Source of the DNA: an uncultured Porphyromonadaceae bacterium
Lineage (GTDB): Bacteria > Bacteroidota > Bacteroidia > Bacteroidales > Muribaculaceae
Length of the DNA stretch: 64,000 bases
Direction of reading: 5' to 3'
Assembly (NCBI GenBank): GCA_947567425.1
Contig: CANOLV010000012.1
Span: 1 to 64,000 of the forward strand
Shown: positions 1-8,450 of the stretch, one piece after another
Layout: each line of letters begins with the position of its first letter
How positions within the stretch are numbered: position 1 is the first letter of the stretch
Program-made: the position numbers and the translations under genes
The notes under the pieces: model-generated
What the model was told of the DNA's origin: nothing
Databases searched by the model: none
Seen by the model: the letters and a program-made list of their open reading frames with translations, nothing else

Positions 1-1
1 T

Positions 2-45
2 GAAAATTGTACGTTTCGTTTTAGAAAGTTGTACGTTTCGTTTTT
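2..45. repeat. Two tandem 22-bp repeats at the left edge
   Basis: Positions 2-23 and 24-45 hold two copies of a 22-bp unit that differ at only two places; both share the core TTGTACGTTTCGTTTT. They abut a susD gene that has no 5' end, and TGA (1-3) and TAG (22-24) close that reading frame. Repeated short units beside a broken gene would fit the end of an insertion element, since IS21-type elements carry multiple terminal repeats. No transposase is visible, so that reading is inference. Confidence 0.6.
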
Positions 46-78
46 GCGATTATACAGCGGTGGAATAATAACTCGTGG

Positions 79-1320
79 ATGTATCTCTATCAGTCGGTGT
101 TTCGTTGCAATCAGGTAGTGGTACACGCCGAAGAGGTGGAGTGGGAGAGCGAGAGCCGTAAAAACGAAGTTCTGGCACAGGCCCGCGCCATACGAGGTAT
201 GGACTATTATTATCTGGCCATGCTTTGGAAAAAGGCTCCCATCGTGGATTGGATCTCCTCTCCGTCGGATCAACCGTCGGAAGCCACCTTTGAAGAGCTT
301 GTCGACTTCATAGAAGCTGACTTTGCATTCGCGGCCGAGCATCTTCCGGAATCATGGACTGAACCGGGGCGCATCAACAGATATTTTGCGTATTCGTTCC
401 TCGGTAAACTGTATATGAATTCAGGCCAGTGGTCAAAGGCGAAGGATGCTTTTGAGAAGGTCATCAAGAGTGGAAAGTATCAGCTTGTGGCCAATTACCG
501 CGACAATTTCCGCCATGACACTGAAAATAATTCTGAATCAATATTTGAAATCCAGAACTCGGATGAGAATCAAGTGATGGGCGGTTATTACGGCATAGGA
601 AACGACGGTGCAGAGTGTGGATATGCCTCTTACCGAGAGAAGTTTCTGTCGGGTTCGCCTTACGGTTGGGGTGACTATATAGTGTACGATTGGTTGATCG
701 ACATGTATAAGGACGAGCGCAATAAAGACGGTGGCTTTGACATCCGTCTGCGCGACAATATCGTATATCCGGAACTGTTTACGGACTTCCCCGGCGAGGT
801 AGTGTTTATGAACCGCACGGAATGGGATTACGCCAACTGGAGCAGTCTGAGCTGGTGCCGCAAATATACGACTGATTATTACCGCTCGATTACTACGTTC
901 TATTCTCCTATAAACACACGCATACTGCGTTATGCCGACGTGCTTCTGAGCTATGCGGAGTGTCTGATAGAGTGCAATGGCGCCGCCTCGATAGACGATG
1001 CCGCCGCTTATGTGAATTTGGTCCGTGAACGTGCCAATATGTATCCGCTTGATGAAAGTGTACATGCTTCATGTCTGTCGTCGGCAGATGCGTTTATGAA
1101 GCGTCTGCGCATCGAGCGCGAGAAAGAGATGTGCTTTGAATATGACCGTTTCATGGATCTGCGTCGCTGGGGGCTTGGCACCGATGCGGCATACACTGCC
1201 GAGGTTAAGGCCAGGAGCAAGAAGTATGATTCAAACTTCAAGCCCGGACGCGAATGGCTTCCGATACCACTGTCGGAAGTGTCCAACAATCCTAATCTGA
1301 CTCAGAACGACGGATACTAA
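79..1320 (+). CDS. SusD/RagB-like glycan-binding lipoprotein, 5'-truncated
   Basis: This is the C-terminal three quarters of a SusD/RagB-family outer-surface glycan-binding lipoprotein, the partner that lids a SusC transporter. Family marks include the RCNQVV helix near the start, the AQARAIRGMDYYYLAML TPR-like segment, the LRYADVLLSYAECL motif and the C-terminal RIEREKEMCFEYDRFMDLRRW block, ending in a typical PxxE...NPN tail. Family members are usually 500-600 residues; here 413 remain. The signal peptide, lipobox cysteine and roughly the first 100-130 residues are absent. The frame is open only from position 25 and is blocked by TAG at 22-24, so ATG 79 is a convenience start. No SusC is visible. 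It is probably non-functional unless position 1 is simply a contig end. Confidence 0.8.
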   Translation: MYLYQSVFRCNQVVVHAEEVEWESESRKNEVLAQARAIRGMDYYYLAMLWKKAPIVDWISSPSDQPSEATFEELVDFIEADFAFAAEHLPESWTEPGRINRYFAYSFLGKLYMNSGQWSKAKDAFEKVIKSGKYQLVANYRDNFRHDTENNSESIFEIQNSDENQVMGGYYGIGNDGAECGYASYREKFLSGSPYGWGDYIVYDWLIDMYKDERNKDGGFDIRLRDNIVYPELFTDFPGEVVFMNRTEWDYANWSSLSWCRKYTTDYYRSITTFYSPINTRILRYADVLLSYAECLIECNGAASIDDAAAYVNLVRERANMYPLDESVHASCLSSADAFMKRLRIEREKEMCFEYDRFMDLRRWGLGTDAAYTAEVKARSKKYDSNFKPGREWLPIPLSEVSNNPNLTQNDGY

Positions 1321-1338
1321 TCGCTTTATTCATAAGAT

Positions 1339-2514
1339 ATGAAAAAGACTTATTCAAGATTATTCCCATGTATATTGGCCGGAGCACTGTTCTGCTCCGG
1401 CCAGGCCGTGGGTGCCGAGCCATCGGTGTTGCCCACAAATATTAATGCGCGGTCGATGTCGCCCAAGCTTCTGCCTGACAACAGGGTGGAATTTGCTGTG
1501 AAGTCACCTGACGCTAACAGTATTAAATTGGCTCTTGGCCATGACTACGACATGGTGAAGGATGCTGATGGAGTGTGGCGTGTCACCACCGATCCCCAGG
1601 TGCCGGGATTTCACTACTATTCGCTTATAATCGACGGTGTCAATGTGGCCGATCCTGCAAGTATGTCGTATTTCGGATGCGGACGCATGTCGAGCGCCGT
1701 GGACATACCCGAAGAGGGGTGTGAATGGCAGGAGGTGAAGGATGTGCCTCATGGGTCGATAAGGACGGTGCGCTATTATTCCAATCGGCTGAAGTGCTGG
1801 CGTGTGATGAACGTGTACACTCCGCCGTCCTACGACAAGGATTCCGCCCGCAGGTATCCGGTGCTTTATGTCTGCCATGGCGGAGGTGAGGATCATACGG
1901 GCTGGGGTGCGCAGGGACGTACCGACATAATACTCGACAATCTTATCGGCGAAGGTAAGGCCCAGGAAATGATAGTGGTTATGCCTAACGGCAATATCCC
2001 TGTCGACGGCAAGGTGCGTATGGGGTATAACCGTGAGGCTATGGCGCCTTTCGCTGATGAGCTTGTCGGATCGATAGTGCCCTTTGTCGACGCTAATTTC
2101 CGGACGCAGGCTTCCCGCGAGGGCCGTGCGTTGGCAGGACTGTCGATGGGCGGCGGACAGGCGTTCTACGCAGGACTTCCAAATACCGATCTGTTTTCCC
2201 ACGTGGGAGTATTCAGTTCGGGTGTATTCGGCGGTGCCATATTCCCCGGTGAAGTTCCTAAAAAGTTTGATCCTGAAAAGGAGATGCCGGGTCTTGTCAG
2301 CGAAAAAGACCGCTATAACCGCGACCTTAACCTGTTCTACGTATCGGTCGGCACTGACGATGCCCGCTACAGTGCAGTCTGTGAGGCCGTAGAGACAATG
2401 AGGAATGCCGGACTGGATGTGGAATTTTCGATATTCCCCGGTGGACATGAGTGGCAGGTATGGCGAAAGTCGCTGCATGACATAGCCCCCCGGCTATTCC
2501 GCGGACATAAATAA
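1339..2514 (+). CDS. CE1-type esterase with N-terminal CBM48-like domain
   Basis: A secreted alpha/beta-hydrolase of the esterase D/feruloyl-esterase (CE1) type. After a signal peptide (about residues 1-26) comes an early-set, CBM48-like domain (about 45-125), then the hydrolase domain (about 140-391). The nucleophile elbow GLSMGG places Ser269; the acid is probably one of the aspartates in VGTDDARY (about 338-340), and the base is His370 in GGHEWQVW. Such enzymes remove ferulate, acetate or similar esters from plant polysaccharide side chains, often on arabinose, which suits the arabinofuranosidases downstream. It starts 18 nt after the susD stop and 35 nt before the sensor gene, so all three look co-transcribed. 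The exact acyl group cannot be read from sequence. Confidence 0.85.
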   Translation: MKKTYSRLFPCILAGALFCSGQAVGAEPSVLPTNINARSMSPKLLPDNRVEFAVKSPDANSIKLALGHDYDMVKDADGVWRVTTDPQVPGFHYYSLIIDGVNVADPASMSYFGCGRMSSAVDIPEEGCEWQEVKDVPHGSIRTVRYYSNRLKCWRVMNVYTPPSYDKDSARRYPVLYVCHGGGEDHTGWGAQGRTDIILDNLIGEGKAQEMIVVMPNGNIPVDGKVRMGYNREAMAPFADELVGSIVPFVDANFRTQASREGRALAGLSMGGGQAFYAGLPNTDLFSHVGVFSSGVFGGAIFPGEVPKKFDPEKEMPGLVSEKDRYNRDLNLFYVSVGTDDARYSAVCEAVETMRNAGLDVEFSIFPGGHEWQVWRKSLHDIAPRLFRGHK

Positions 2515-2549
2515 TTTAGCAGGCATAAAGTAATACATATTTTTTTGCG

Positions 2550-5500
2550 ATGCGTATTGTTCTCGTAAGACTGGGATTGTTGCTTTTGACGGTGTTTCTA
2601 TGTGTCGGATCCGTTATGGCACAGTCATCCGATGCATATAATTACACGTATTATCGCGCGGCCGACGGTTTGTGCGACGAGTATGTGTTCCATGTCTATC
2701 GCGACAGCCGGGGATTTATGTGGTTCTGTACGTCAAACGGGCTTGACCGTTTTGACGGTAACGATTATGTCCACTATAACACCCAGGCTCAGGTCAAAGA
2801 GCATCGCACTAAAAGTAATTTTTTCATTTCCATGGAGGAAGATGGCTCGGGATTTCTCTGGGCCATCTCCGATATGGGATTGATGAGGATATCGCCAGAG
2901 GACGGGGCTATAGTCCAGGCCTCGGAAATATATGATGATAAGTCGGGTCTGCTGTCAATGCGCGGCGCGGCGATTATGAAAGATACAAAGGGTGCCTTGT
3001 GGCTTGGTGTGGAGGGCCATGTGCTTCATCTTGTGATGGGCGACAAGGGAGATATCCGTGGAATGGATGTGTTTAAATCGAAAGGACACATAGTACAGGC
3101 ATTCTGCCAACAAGAGAATACGGTGTGGGCGGGAAGTCGCGACGGATTGTCGAGGTTTATGCTGACGAGCGACGGCCATAGCCATACGATGCCTTTGGAG
3201 GATGGGCATGAACTCGGTGGGCTGTCCAATGTCAGGACACTTGCATCGCAAGGTGCATATCTATATGTAGGTACAACAGACTCAGGTCTATACAGGTATA
3301 ATCTGCAGACGCAGGATATGCTCAATTACAGGCATAATCCGTCGGATTCAAATAGCCTTACGGGAAATTATGTGTCAAGCATTTCCATGAACCAGTCGGG
3401 CGACCTGGTGGTGGGTACCCGGTCAGGCATAAGTATTCTTACCCGAGGCAACGGATTCCTGCGTTTGCAGGCTGGACGTCCGGGATTGTCGCTCAACAAT
3501 AATCAGATTAACCATGTGTATGTCGACGGCGACAACAATATGTGGGCGGCCACTGCGCTCGGAGGCGTTAATCTGATCTCTATCCGGAAGAGCAATGTAA
3601 CCACGGTGTTCGGTTCGGACGACTTTGCGCGGACTAATGTGGTGACCGCAGTATGTCGTGACAGTAGGGGTAATATACTGGGCGGGGTGTCCGGGCTTGG
3701 ACTGGGTTTTCTGGCGGCTGACGGGTCAAATGGCGGGAAACCCTATTATTTTGGAAAAGATCTGGCCGATGAACGTTATCTTTCCGATGATCACGTGCTC
3801 GCTATCACCGAGGATGAATCGGGGGGCTATTGGATAGGTACAAAAAACGGTGGACTCAACTATATGTGCGGAGAGTTGCCGTCGAGGCCTAAGTTCGTCA
3901 GGTTTAATACGAAGAACAGTTCCATAAGGTCCAATTCGATCTATTCTTTCGCTCCGGATTCGATCAGGGGAGGATTCTGGATCTGTTTTGACGACGGAGT
4001 GCAGTTTTTTAACACGTCGACTCGCGAGTTTAAGGATCTTGCTGAATATGTCGGCGATGTTCCTCCCATGTCCAATATGATGTCGGTGATGCTCGGAAGC
4101 GACGGACGGCTTTGGGTCGGAGGCGACGGGCTGTTTGTGGCTGACCTTGAAAAGCGAGATCCGGAGACTGCACTAAGTCCGTATATTTATTGCCGGTACA
4201 AGCTTGATGATCCAGATTCGGGAATTTCGGAGCGAGTGTCCGTGATACGCCAGATTGAGGACAGTCTGGTATATATAGGTAGTCAGAACAATGGGCTTTA
4301 TATCGCTACTTACAATAGAGACGGTGGCATATCGTTCGTAAATCATCTGTCGATTTTCGGCAACAAAATATCAAATATAGTCAAAGGCAGTAATAAGTGC
4401 GTATGGATAAGCACCATAGACGGTGTGTATTATTTCGACAGGGAGACGTTGCGCACTATCAAATATGACACTTCCGACGGTCTTCCGTCAAATCAGTTCT
4501 ACATTAAGTCGGGGACGGATCTGCCGGGGGGACGCGTATGTCTCGGGTCTGTCCGGGGAGCCGTGGCTATTGATCCTCCGAGCTATCTGTCGATGGCTTA
4601 TGAGCGGCGAGTCATCCTGACATACGTGCTTTCAGGTGAGGACAATGTCAGACAGCTGAATGCGGATACGTATGAGCTTAGTCCTGACGAGACATCGATA
4701 GAGATAGGTTTTTCGGCGCAGGAGTATGTTCATCCGGACAAAGTCATGTATGCGTATAAAATAGATGAACTCGATAATCACTGGACTGTGGAGCGTCAGG
4801 CCAAAAGGATACGCTATACTGGTATGAAGCCGGGTAAGTACACGTTTTTAATCCATTGTACAAATTCCGACAATCTATGGTCGTCGCAGATGACGAGGCT
4901 TAACATTGTCGTCAAGGCTCCGTTCTATCAGACGTGGTGGTTCTACTCGTTGGTGGTGTTTGTAGTGGTGTCGGTAGTGGGATTGACCGTATATTTTTAT
5001 TTCCGCCGGCAGAAGAGCATTCAGAAGCTGTTGATCACTAAGATTCGCCAACGTACACGGCGTCTGACGGAGCAGACAGCCCAGCTAAGACAAAAAAACG
5101 AAGAGATAAGCAGTCAGAAGACTCAGCTTGAAGAATTTTCCAAGCAGATAGAGAACACCAACAGAGAAAAGCTGATGATGTTCACGAGCCTGACTCACGA
5201 GTTTAAGACTCCGCTGACGTTGATTCTTGGGCCGACGCGCAAGCTTATAGAGGGAAACGAGAATCCGGGGCTGTCGGAAAGTATCCAGATCATAGACCGC
5301 AACGCGCATCATCTGCTGTCGCTTGTCAATCAGATGATGGATTTGCGACTTATAGACGCTAGGCATTTGACTCTAAACCGGGAGCCGTTCAATATAGTTG
5401 ATGAGTTCAACGGCGACATCAAGGCTTTCTCCGACCTTATTGCGGAGCGGTGTATTGATTTCAGCACACGGGAGCGGATTGTGAATCCGTTTGTGTCAAG

Positions 5501-6734
5501 CGACAGGGGATTCCTGCACAAGATATTGTTCAACCTGATGTCGAACGCTATAAAGTACACTCCTAATGGAGGGTCGATAGTGTGCCGTCTGGCGCAACGG
5601 CGGTCAGATGACCCACAGGTGCTGTATCAGTATATATCGGTAACGAACAGCGGAAGCTATATCAGTCCGGAGGAGTGTGGCCGAATATTTGATTGTTTCT
5701 ATAAGATTGAGAACCAGACGGCCTATACGAGCTACGGGCAGAGCAGCACCGGCATAGGTCTGTATCTGGTGAAGCAGATTGTGCAGGCGCTCGATGGAGA
5801 CATTTCGGTCAAGAGTGTGCCCGGCAGTGGCACTACGTTCAGGATTTGTTTCCCGTTGACGATGGCATCCGGTATGGGTTCGGAAGCGACGGTGGCGGTG
5901 GCTGAAAGGGTATTGATGGAGAGCGAGGCCGAAGATATAGCTTTCAACGCACCTGATGAACGCGACAAGCCGGTGGTTCTGTTGGTTGAGGACAGCCGTG
6001 ACATGCGCACGTATATCAAGGATCTGCTTGAGGGCAAGTACTATGTGGCCGAAGCCATAAACGGCGAGCGGGGATATGCCATGGCCAGGAAAATAGCCCC
6101 GGACTTTATAATTTCAGACATGATGATGCCTGTATGCGACGGATTGGAATTCTGCCGTCTTGTCAGGGACGACGCGGAGTTGAGCCACATACCGTTCCTG
6201 ATGCTTACCGCTCTGTCTGACTATGATTCGCGCTTTGAAAGCTACAAGAGCAGCGTCGATGCATATCTGACGAAGCCTTTTGAACCGGAGATGCTTCTGG
6301 CCCGTATCGAGGCTATATTGGTCAACCGGCGTAATCAGCAGAATCTGATAAGTGCCGATTTGAGCAATCCTTATCCTTCGGTCGAGATAGAGGACGCTGA
6401 CAAGATATTCTTAAGCCGGCTTGTGGAGGTCATGCGCACGCATTATTCCGATCCTGATTTTTCAGTCGGAACCCTGGTCGACATGATGGGTATGAGTGCC
6501 CCGAAACTTTACCATAAGATAAACGCGCTCACAGGAATGTCGGCCGTGAGCTACATACGTCTTTACAGACTGCAGACGGCCCGGCGCATAATGGAGGAGA
6601 ACCGTGGCAAGAGCGGGATAAGTGTGTCGGAGATAGCATATCTTGTGGGATTCAACGATCCCAAATACTTTACACGCTGTTTTGTCAAGCAGTTTGGCAT
6701 ACAGCCGAGAACTTTTTTGAATAGTGAGGTTTAG
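2550..6734 (+). CDS. Hybrid two-component system sensor/regulator (HTCS) 1
   Basis: A complete one-protein signalling chain of the Bacteroidetes HTCS family, 1394 residues. Order: signal peptide (1-25), two-bladed-propeller periplasmic sensor built of reg_prop repeats (about 35-730, e.g. DSRGFMWFCTSNGLDRF), Y_Y_Y domain (about 735-790), transmembrane helix (about 795-818), coiled coil, HisKA with phospho-acceptor His883 in LTHEFKTPLTLILGP, HATPase (about 985-1100), receiver with phospho-Asp1190 in IISDMMMP, and a C-terminal AraC-type HTH (about 1295-1394, FNDPKYFTRCF). Such proteins bind oligosaccharide in the periplasm and activate PUL promoters. It probably serves the truncated left PUL; its ligand is unknown. 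Confidence 0.95.
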   Translation: MRIVLVRLGLLLLTVFLCVGSVMAQSSDAYNYTYYRAADGLCDEYVFHVYRDSRGFMWFCTSNGLDRFDGNDYVHYNTQAQVKEHRTKSNFFISMEEDGSGFLWAISDMGLMRISPEDGAIVQASEIYDDKSGLLSMRGAAIMKDTKGALWLGVEGHVLHLVMGDKGDIRGMDVFKSKGHIVQAFCQQENTVWAGSRDGLSRFMLTSDGHSHTMPLEDGHELGGLSNVRTLASQGAYLYVGTTDSGLYRYNLQTQDMLNYRHNPSDSNSLTGNYVSSISMNQSGDLVVGTRSGISILTRGNGFLRLQAGRPGLSLNNNQINHVYVDGDNNMWAATALGGVNLISIRKSNVTTVFGSDDFARTNVVTAVCRDSRGNILGGVSGLGLGFLAADGSNGGKPYYFGKDLADERYLSDDHVLAITEDESGGYWIGTKNGGLNYMCGELPSRPKFVRFNTKNSSIRSNSIYSFAPDSIRGGFWICFDDGVQFFNTSTREFKDLAEYVGDVPPMSNMMSVMLGSDGRLWVGGDGLFVADLEKRDPETALSPYIYCRYKLDDPDSGISERVSVIRQIEDSLVYIGSQNNGLYIATYNRDGGISFVNHLSIFGNKISNIVKGSNKCVWISTIDGVYYFDRETLRTIKYDTSDGLPSNQFYIKSGTDLPGGRVCLGSVRGAVAIDPPSYLSMAYERRVILTYVLSGEDNVRQLNADTYELSPDETSIEIGFSAQEYVHPDKVMYAYKIDELDNHWTVERQAKRIRYTGMKPGKYTFLIHCTNSDNLWSSQMTRLNIVVKAPFYQTWWFYSLVVFVVVSVVGLTVYFYFRRQKSIQKLLITKIRQRTRRLTEQTAQLRQKNEEISSQKTQLEEFSKQIENTNREKLMMFTSLTHEFKTPLTLILGPTRKLIEGNENPGLSESIQIIDRNAHHLLSLVNQMMDLRLIDARHLTLNREPFNIVDEFNGDIKAFSDLIAERCIDFSTRERIVNPFVSSDRGFLHKILFNLMSNAIKYTPNGGSIVCRLAQRRSDDPQVLYQYISVTNSGSYISPEECGRIFDCFYKIENQTAYTSYGQSSTGIGLYLVKQIVQALDGDISVKSVPGSGTTFRICFPLTMASGMGSEATVAVAERVLMESEAEDIAFNAPDERDKPVVLLVEDSRDMRTYIKDLLEGKYYVAEAINGERGYAMARKIAPDFIISDMMMPVCDGLEFCRLVRDDAELSHIPFLMLTALSDYDSRFESYKSSVDAYLTKPFEPEMLLARIEAILVNRRNQQNLISADLSNPYPSVEIEDADKIFLSRLVEVMRTHYSDPDFSVGTLVDMMGMSAPKLYHKINALTGMSAVSYIRLYRLQTARRIMEENRGKSGISVSEIAYLVGFNDPKYFTRCFVKQFGIQPRTFLNSEV

Positions 6735-6780
6735 ATTGTTTTTTATAGAGTACTTCAGGGTACTCTGAGGTTTAGTTAGA

Positions 6781-6816
6781 AAAAATGCGGTATCCGTGAG
6801 TGGACACCGCATTTTT
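6781..6816. terminator. Bidirectional intrinsic terminator
   Basis: Arms 6781-6795 and 6802-6816 pair over about 14 bp around the core TGCGGT/ACCGCA, with A-run and T-run at the two outer ends. It sits between the converging HTCS 1 and GH51 genes and can serve both directions. Confidence 0.8.
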
Positions 6817-6838
6817 GATTTTATGCCGTTCGGGCAGA

Positions 6839-8374
6839 TTAGTTGAGCGAGAGGGTCACGATCGACTTGGCGGGGAGAGTGAGTGTGAGCACGCCTTTGT
6901 TGATCTTGGCGCCCTTGAAGTCTTTCAAGGTCACTTTTTCGGGTTGTCCGAAGTCGTTGTAGTCGCGGATGTCGTTGGCGGTCAGTATCTCGCCTGACAC
7001 CTTTGAAGCCTTGATGCCGTCGAGGGGGATCTCGATGTCGCAGGCTTCGGTGAGGTCGGTGTTGGTGAGCGATACGGTCACTTTGCCGTCCTTTTCAGAA
7101 GCGGTGGCGCTCACTACCGGCACGATGCGTCCGTCGCGCACGGAGCGGTAGCGGGTGTTGAGGGTCAACGGTATGAGTTTTGCGTCCTGATGGGGCACGT
7201 ACATCTTGAATACGTAGTATGTGGGGGTGAGCACCATCTTATCGTCCTTGGTGAGCACCATTGACTGAAGCACGTTGGCTATCTGCGCGATGTTGGTCAT
7301 CTTCACGCGGTCAGTCAGGTTGTGGAATGTGTTGAGCGACAGGGCTGCCACCATGGCGTCGCGCATGGTGTTCTGCTGATAGAGGTGTCCGCGGATGGTT
7401 CCGGGCTCTTCGTCCCACCAGGTTCCCCATTCGTCGACGAGCAGTCCGACGCGCTTGTTGCGGTCATACTTGTCCATGATCTGCATGTGGCGTTTCACTA
7501 CGTCACCGATTTCAAGGCATTTGCCTAATGTCCAATAGTAGTCCGAGTCGGAGAATTCAGTGGCGGCGCCTTTGCTTCCGGTCCATCCTTTTACGGTGTA
7601 GTAGTGGAGCGAGATGCCGTCCATGTGGTTGGCGGCTTTATTCATCATCACTTCAGTCCAATTGTAGTCGTAGTCGCTGGCTCCCGATGCTATTTTGTAG
7701 AGTCGGTTCTTGCCGAAGTTACGGCAGTAGGTCTGATAGCGGCGGTATACGTCGGCATAGTATTCCGGAGTGAAGTTGCCTCCGCAGCCCCAGCTTTCAT
7801 TGCCCACGCCGAGATATTTCAGTTTCCAGGGCTTTTCGCGACCGTTCTGCTTGCGCACTTTGGCCTGCGGACCCTCTTCTGCGGTGATGTATTCGACCCA
7901 CTTGGCGAGTTCTTCGACCGATCCGCTTCCGACATTGCCGCTGAGATAAGGCTCTGCTCCGATCAGTTCGCAGAGGTTGAAGAATTCATGTGTGCCGAAG
8001 CTGTTGTCTTCGACAGTGCCACCCCAGTTGTTATTGACCATTCTGGGACGGTTCTCTTTCGGGCCGATGCCGTCTACCCAGTGGTATTCGTCGGCAAAGC
8101 ATCCTCCGGGCCAGCGGAGCACCGGCACTTTCAGGTCTTTCATGGCCTGAAGTACGTCGTTGCGGTAGCCGTTGGTATTGGGAATCGGGGAGTCTTCACC
8201 CACCCAGATGCCTCCGTAGATGCATGTTCCGAGGTGCTCGGCAAACTGTCCGTAGATTTCCTTGTTGATTTTCGGGGCGTCGGCTTCGGGGTTCAGATTT
8301 ACGGTAACTGTCTCGTTGGCGGCGAATGCCGAGGCGGTGACACCCATTAATGTGAGTAATGATTTAAAACGCAT
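6839..8374 (-). CDS. GH51 alpha-L-arabinofuranosidase (short type)
   Basis: A 511-residue exported GH51 enzyme that removes terminal alpha-L-arabinofuranosyl units from arabinan or arabinoxylan fragments with retention of configuration. A signal peptide (1-19, ending AFA) precedes the TIM barrel. The acid/base is Glu193 in [11 protein letters not shown] and the nucleophile is Glu315 in [24 protein letters not shown] is the usual family motif near residue 90. The C-terminal beta-sandwich runs from about 390. It is the last gene of the leftward GH43-GH51-GH51 set and lies behind a terminator-like hairpin, so it may be made in lower amounts. It is probably periplasmic because the signal has no lipobox cysteine. 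Confidence 0.93.
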   Translation of the reverse strand: MRFKSLLTLMGVTASAFAANETVTVNLNPEADAPKINKEIYGQFAEHLGTCIYGGIWVGEDSPIPNTNGYRNDVLQAMKDLKVPVLRWPGGCFADEYHWVDGIGPKENRPRMVNNNWGGTVEDNSFGTHEFFNLCELIGAEPYLSGNVGSGSVEELAKWVEYITAEEGPQAKVRKQNGREKPWKLKYLGVGNESWGCGGNFTPEYYADVYRRYQTYCRNFGKNRLYKIASGASDYDYNWTEVMMNKAANHMDGISLHYYTVKGWTGSKGAATEFSDSDYYWTLGKCLEIGDVVKRHMQIMDKYDRNKRVGLLVDEWGTWWDEEPGTIRGHLYQQNTMRDAMVAALSLNTFHNLTDRVKMTNIAQIANVLQSMVLTKDDKMVLTPTYYVFKMYVPHQDAKLIPLTLNTRYRSVRDGRIVPVVSATASEKDGKVTVSLTNTDLTEACDIEIPLDGIKASKVSGEILTANDIRDYNDFGQPEKVTLKDFKGAKINKGVLTLTLPAKSIVTLSLN

Positions 8375-8395
8375 AGCTTGTTGGTTTAAAAATTT

Positions 8396-8429
8396 GAGGT
8401 CATCGGGGATTATGCCCCCCGGTGACCTC
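8396..8429 (-). terminator. Hairpin between the two GH51 genes
   Basis: Arms 8396-8408 and 8417-8429 form a 13-bp stem with one G-U pair. Read on the minus strand it is followed by AATTTTTAAA. It looks like an intrinsic terminator or attenuator after the 8451-10430 gene, limiting read-through into the distal GH51. Confidence 0.65.
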
Positions 8430-8450
8430 TGTAAAGTTGATTAGGGTTGA

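Noticed and set aside
2-45. Possible CRISPR remnant at the left edge
   Set aside because: Only two directly adjoining units without spacers and no cas genes in the window.
1504-2478. 324-residue open frame antisense to the esterase gene
   Set aside because: It is a shadow of a strongly supported gene; no motif, signal or low-complexity-free composition supports it.
7604-8350. 248-residue plus-strand frame within the short GH51 gene
   Set aside because: Antisense to a gene with both catalytic glutamates in place; arises from codon bias.
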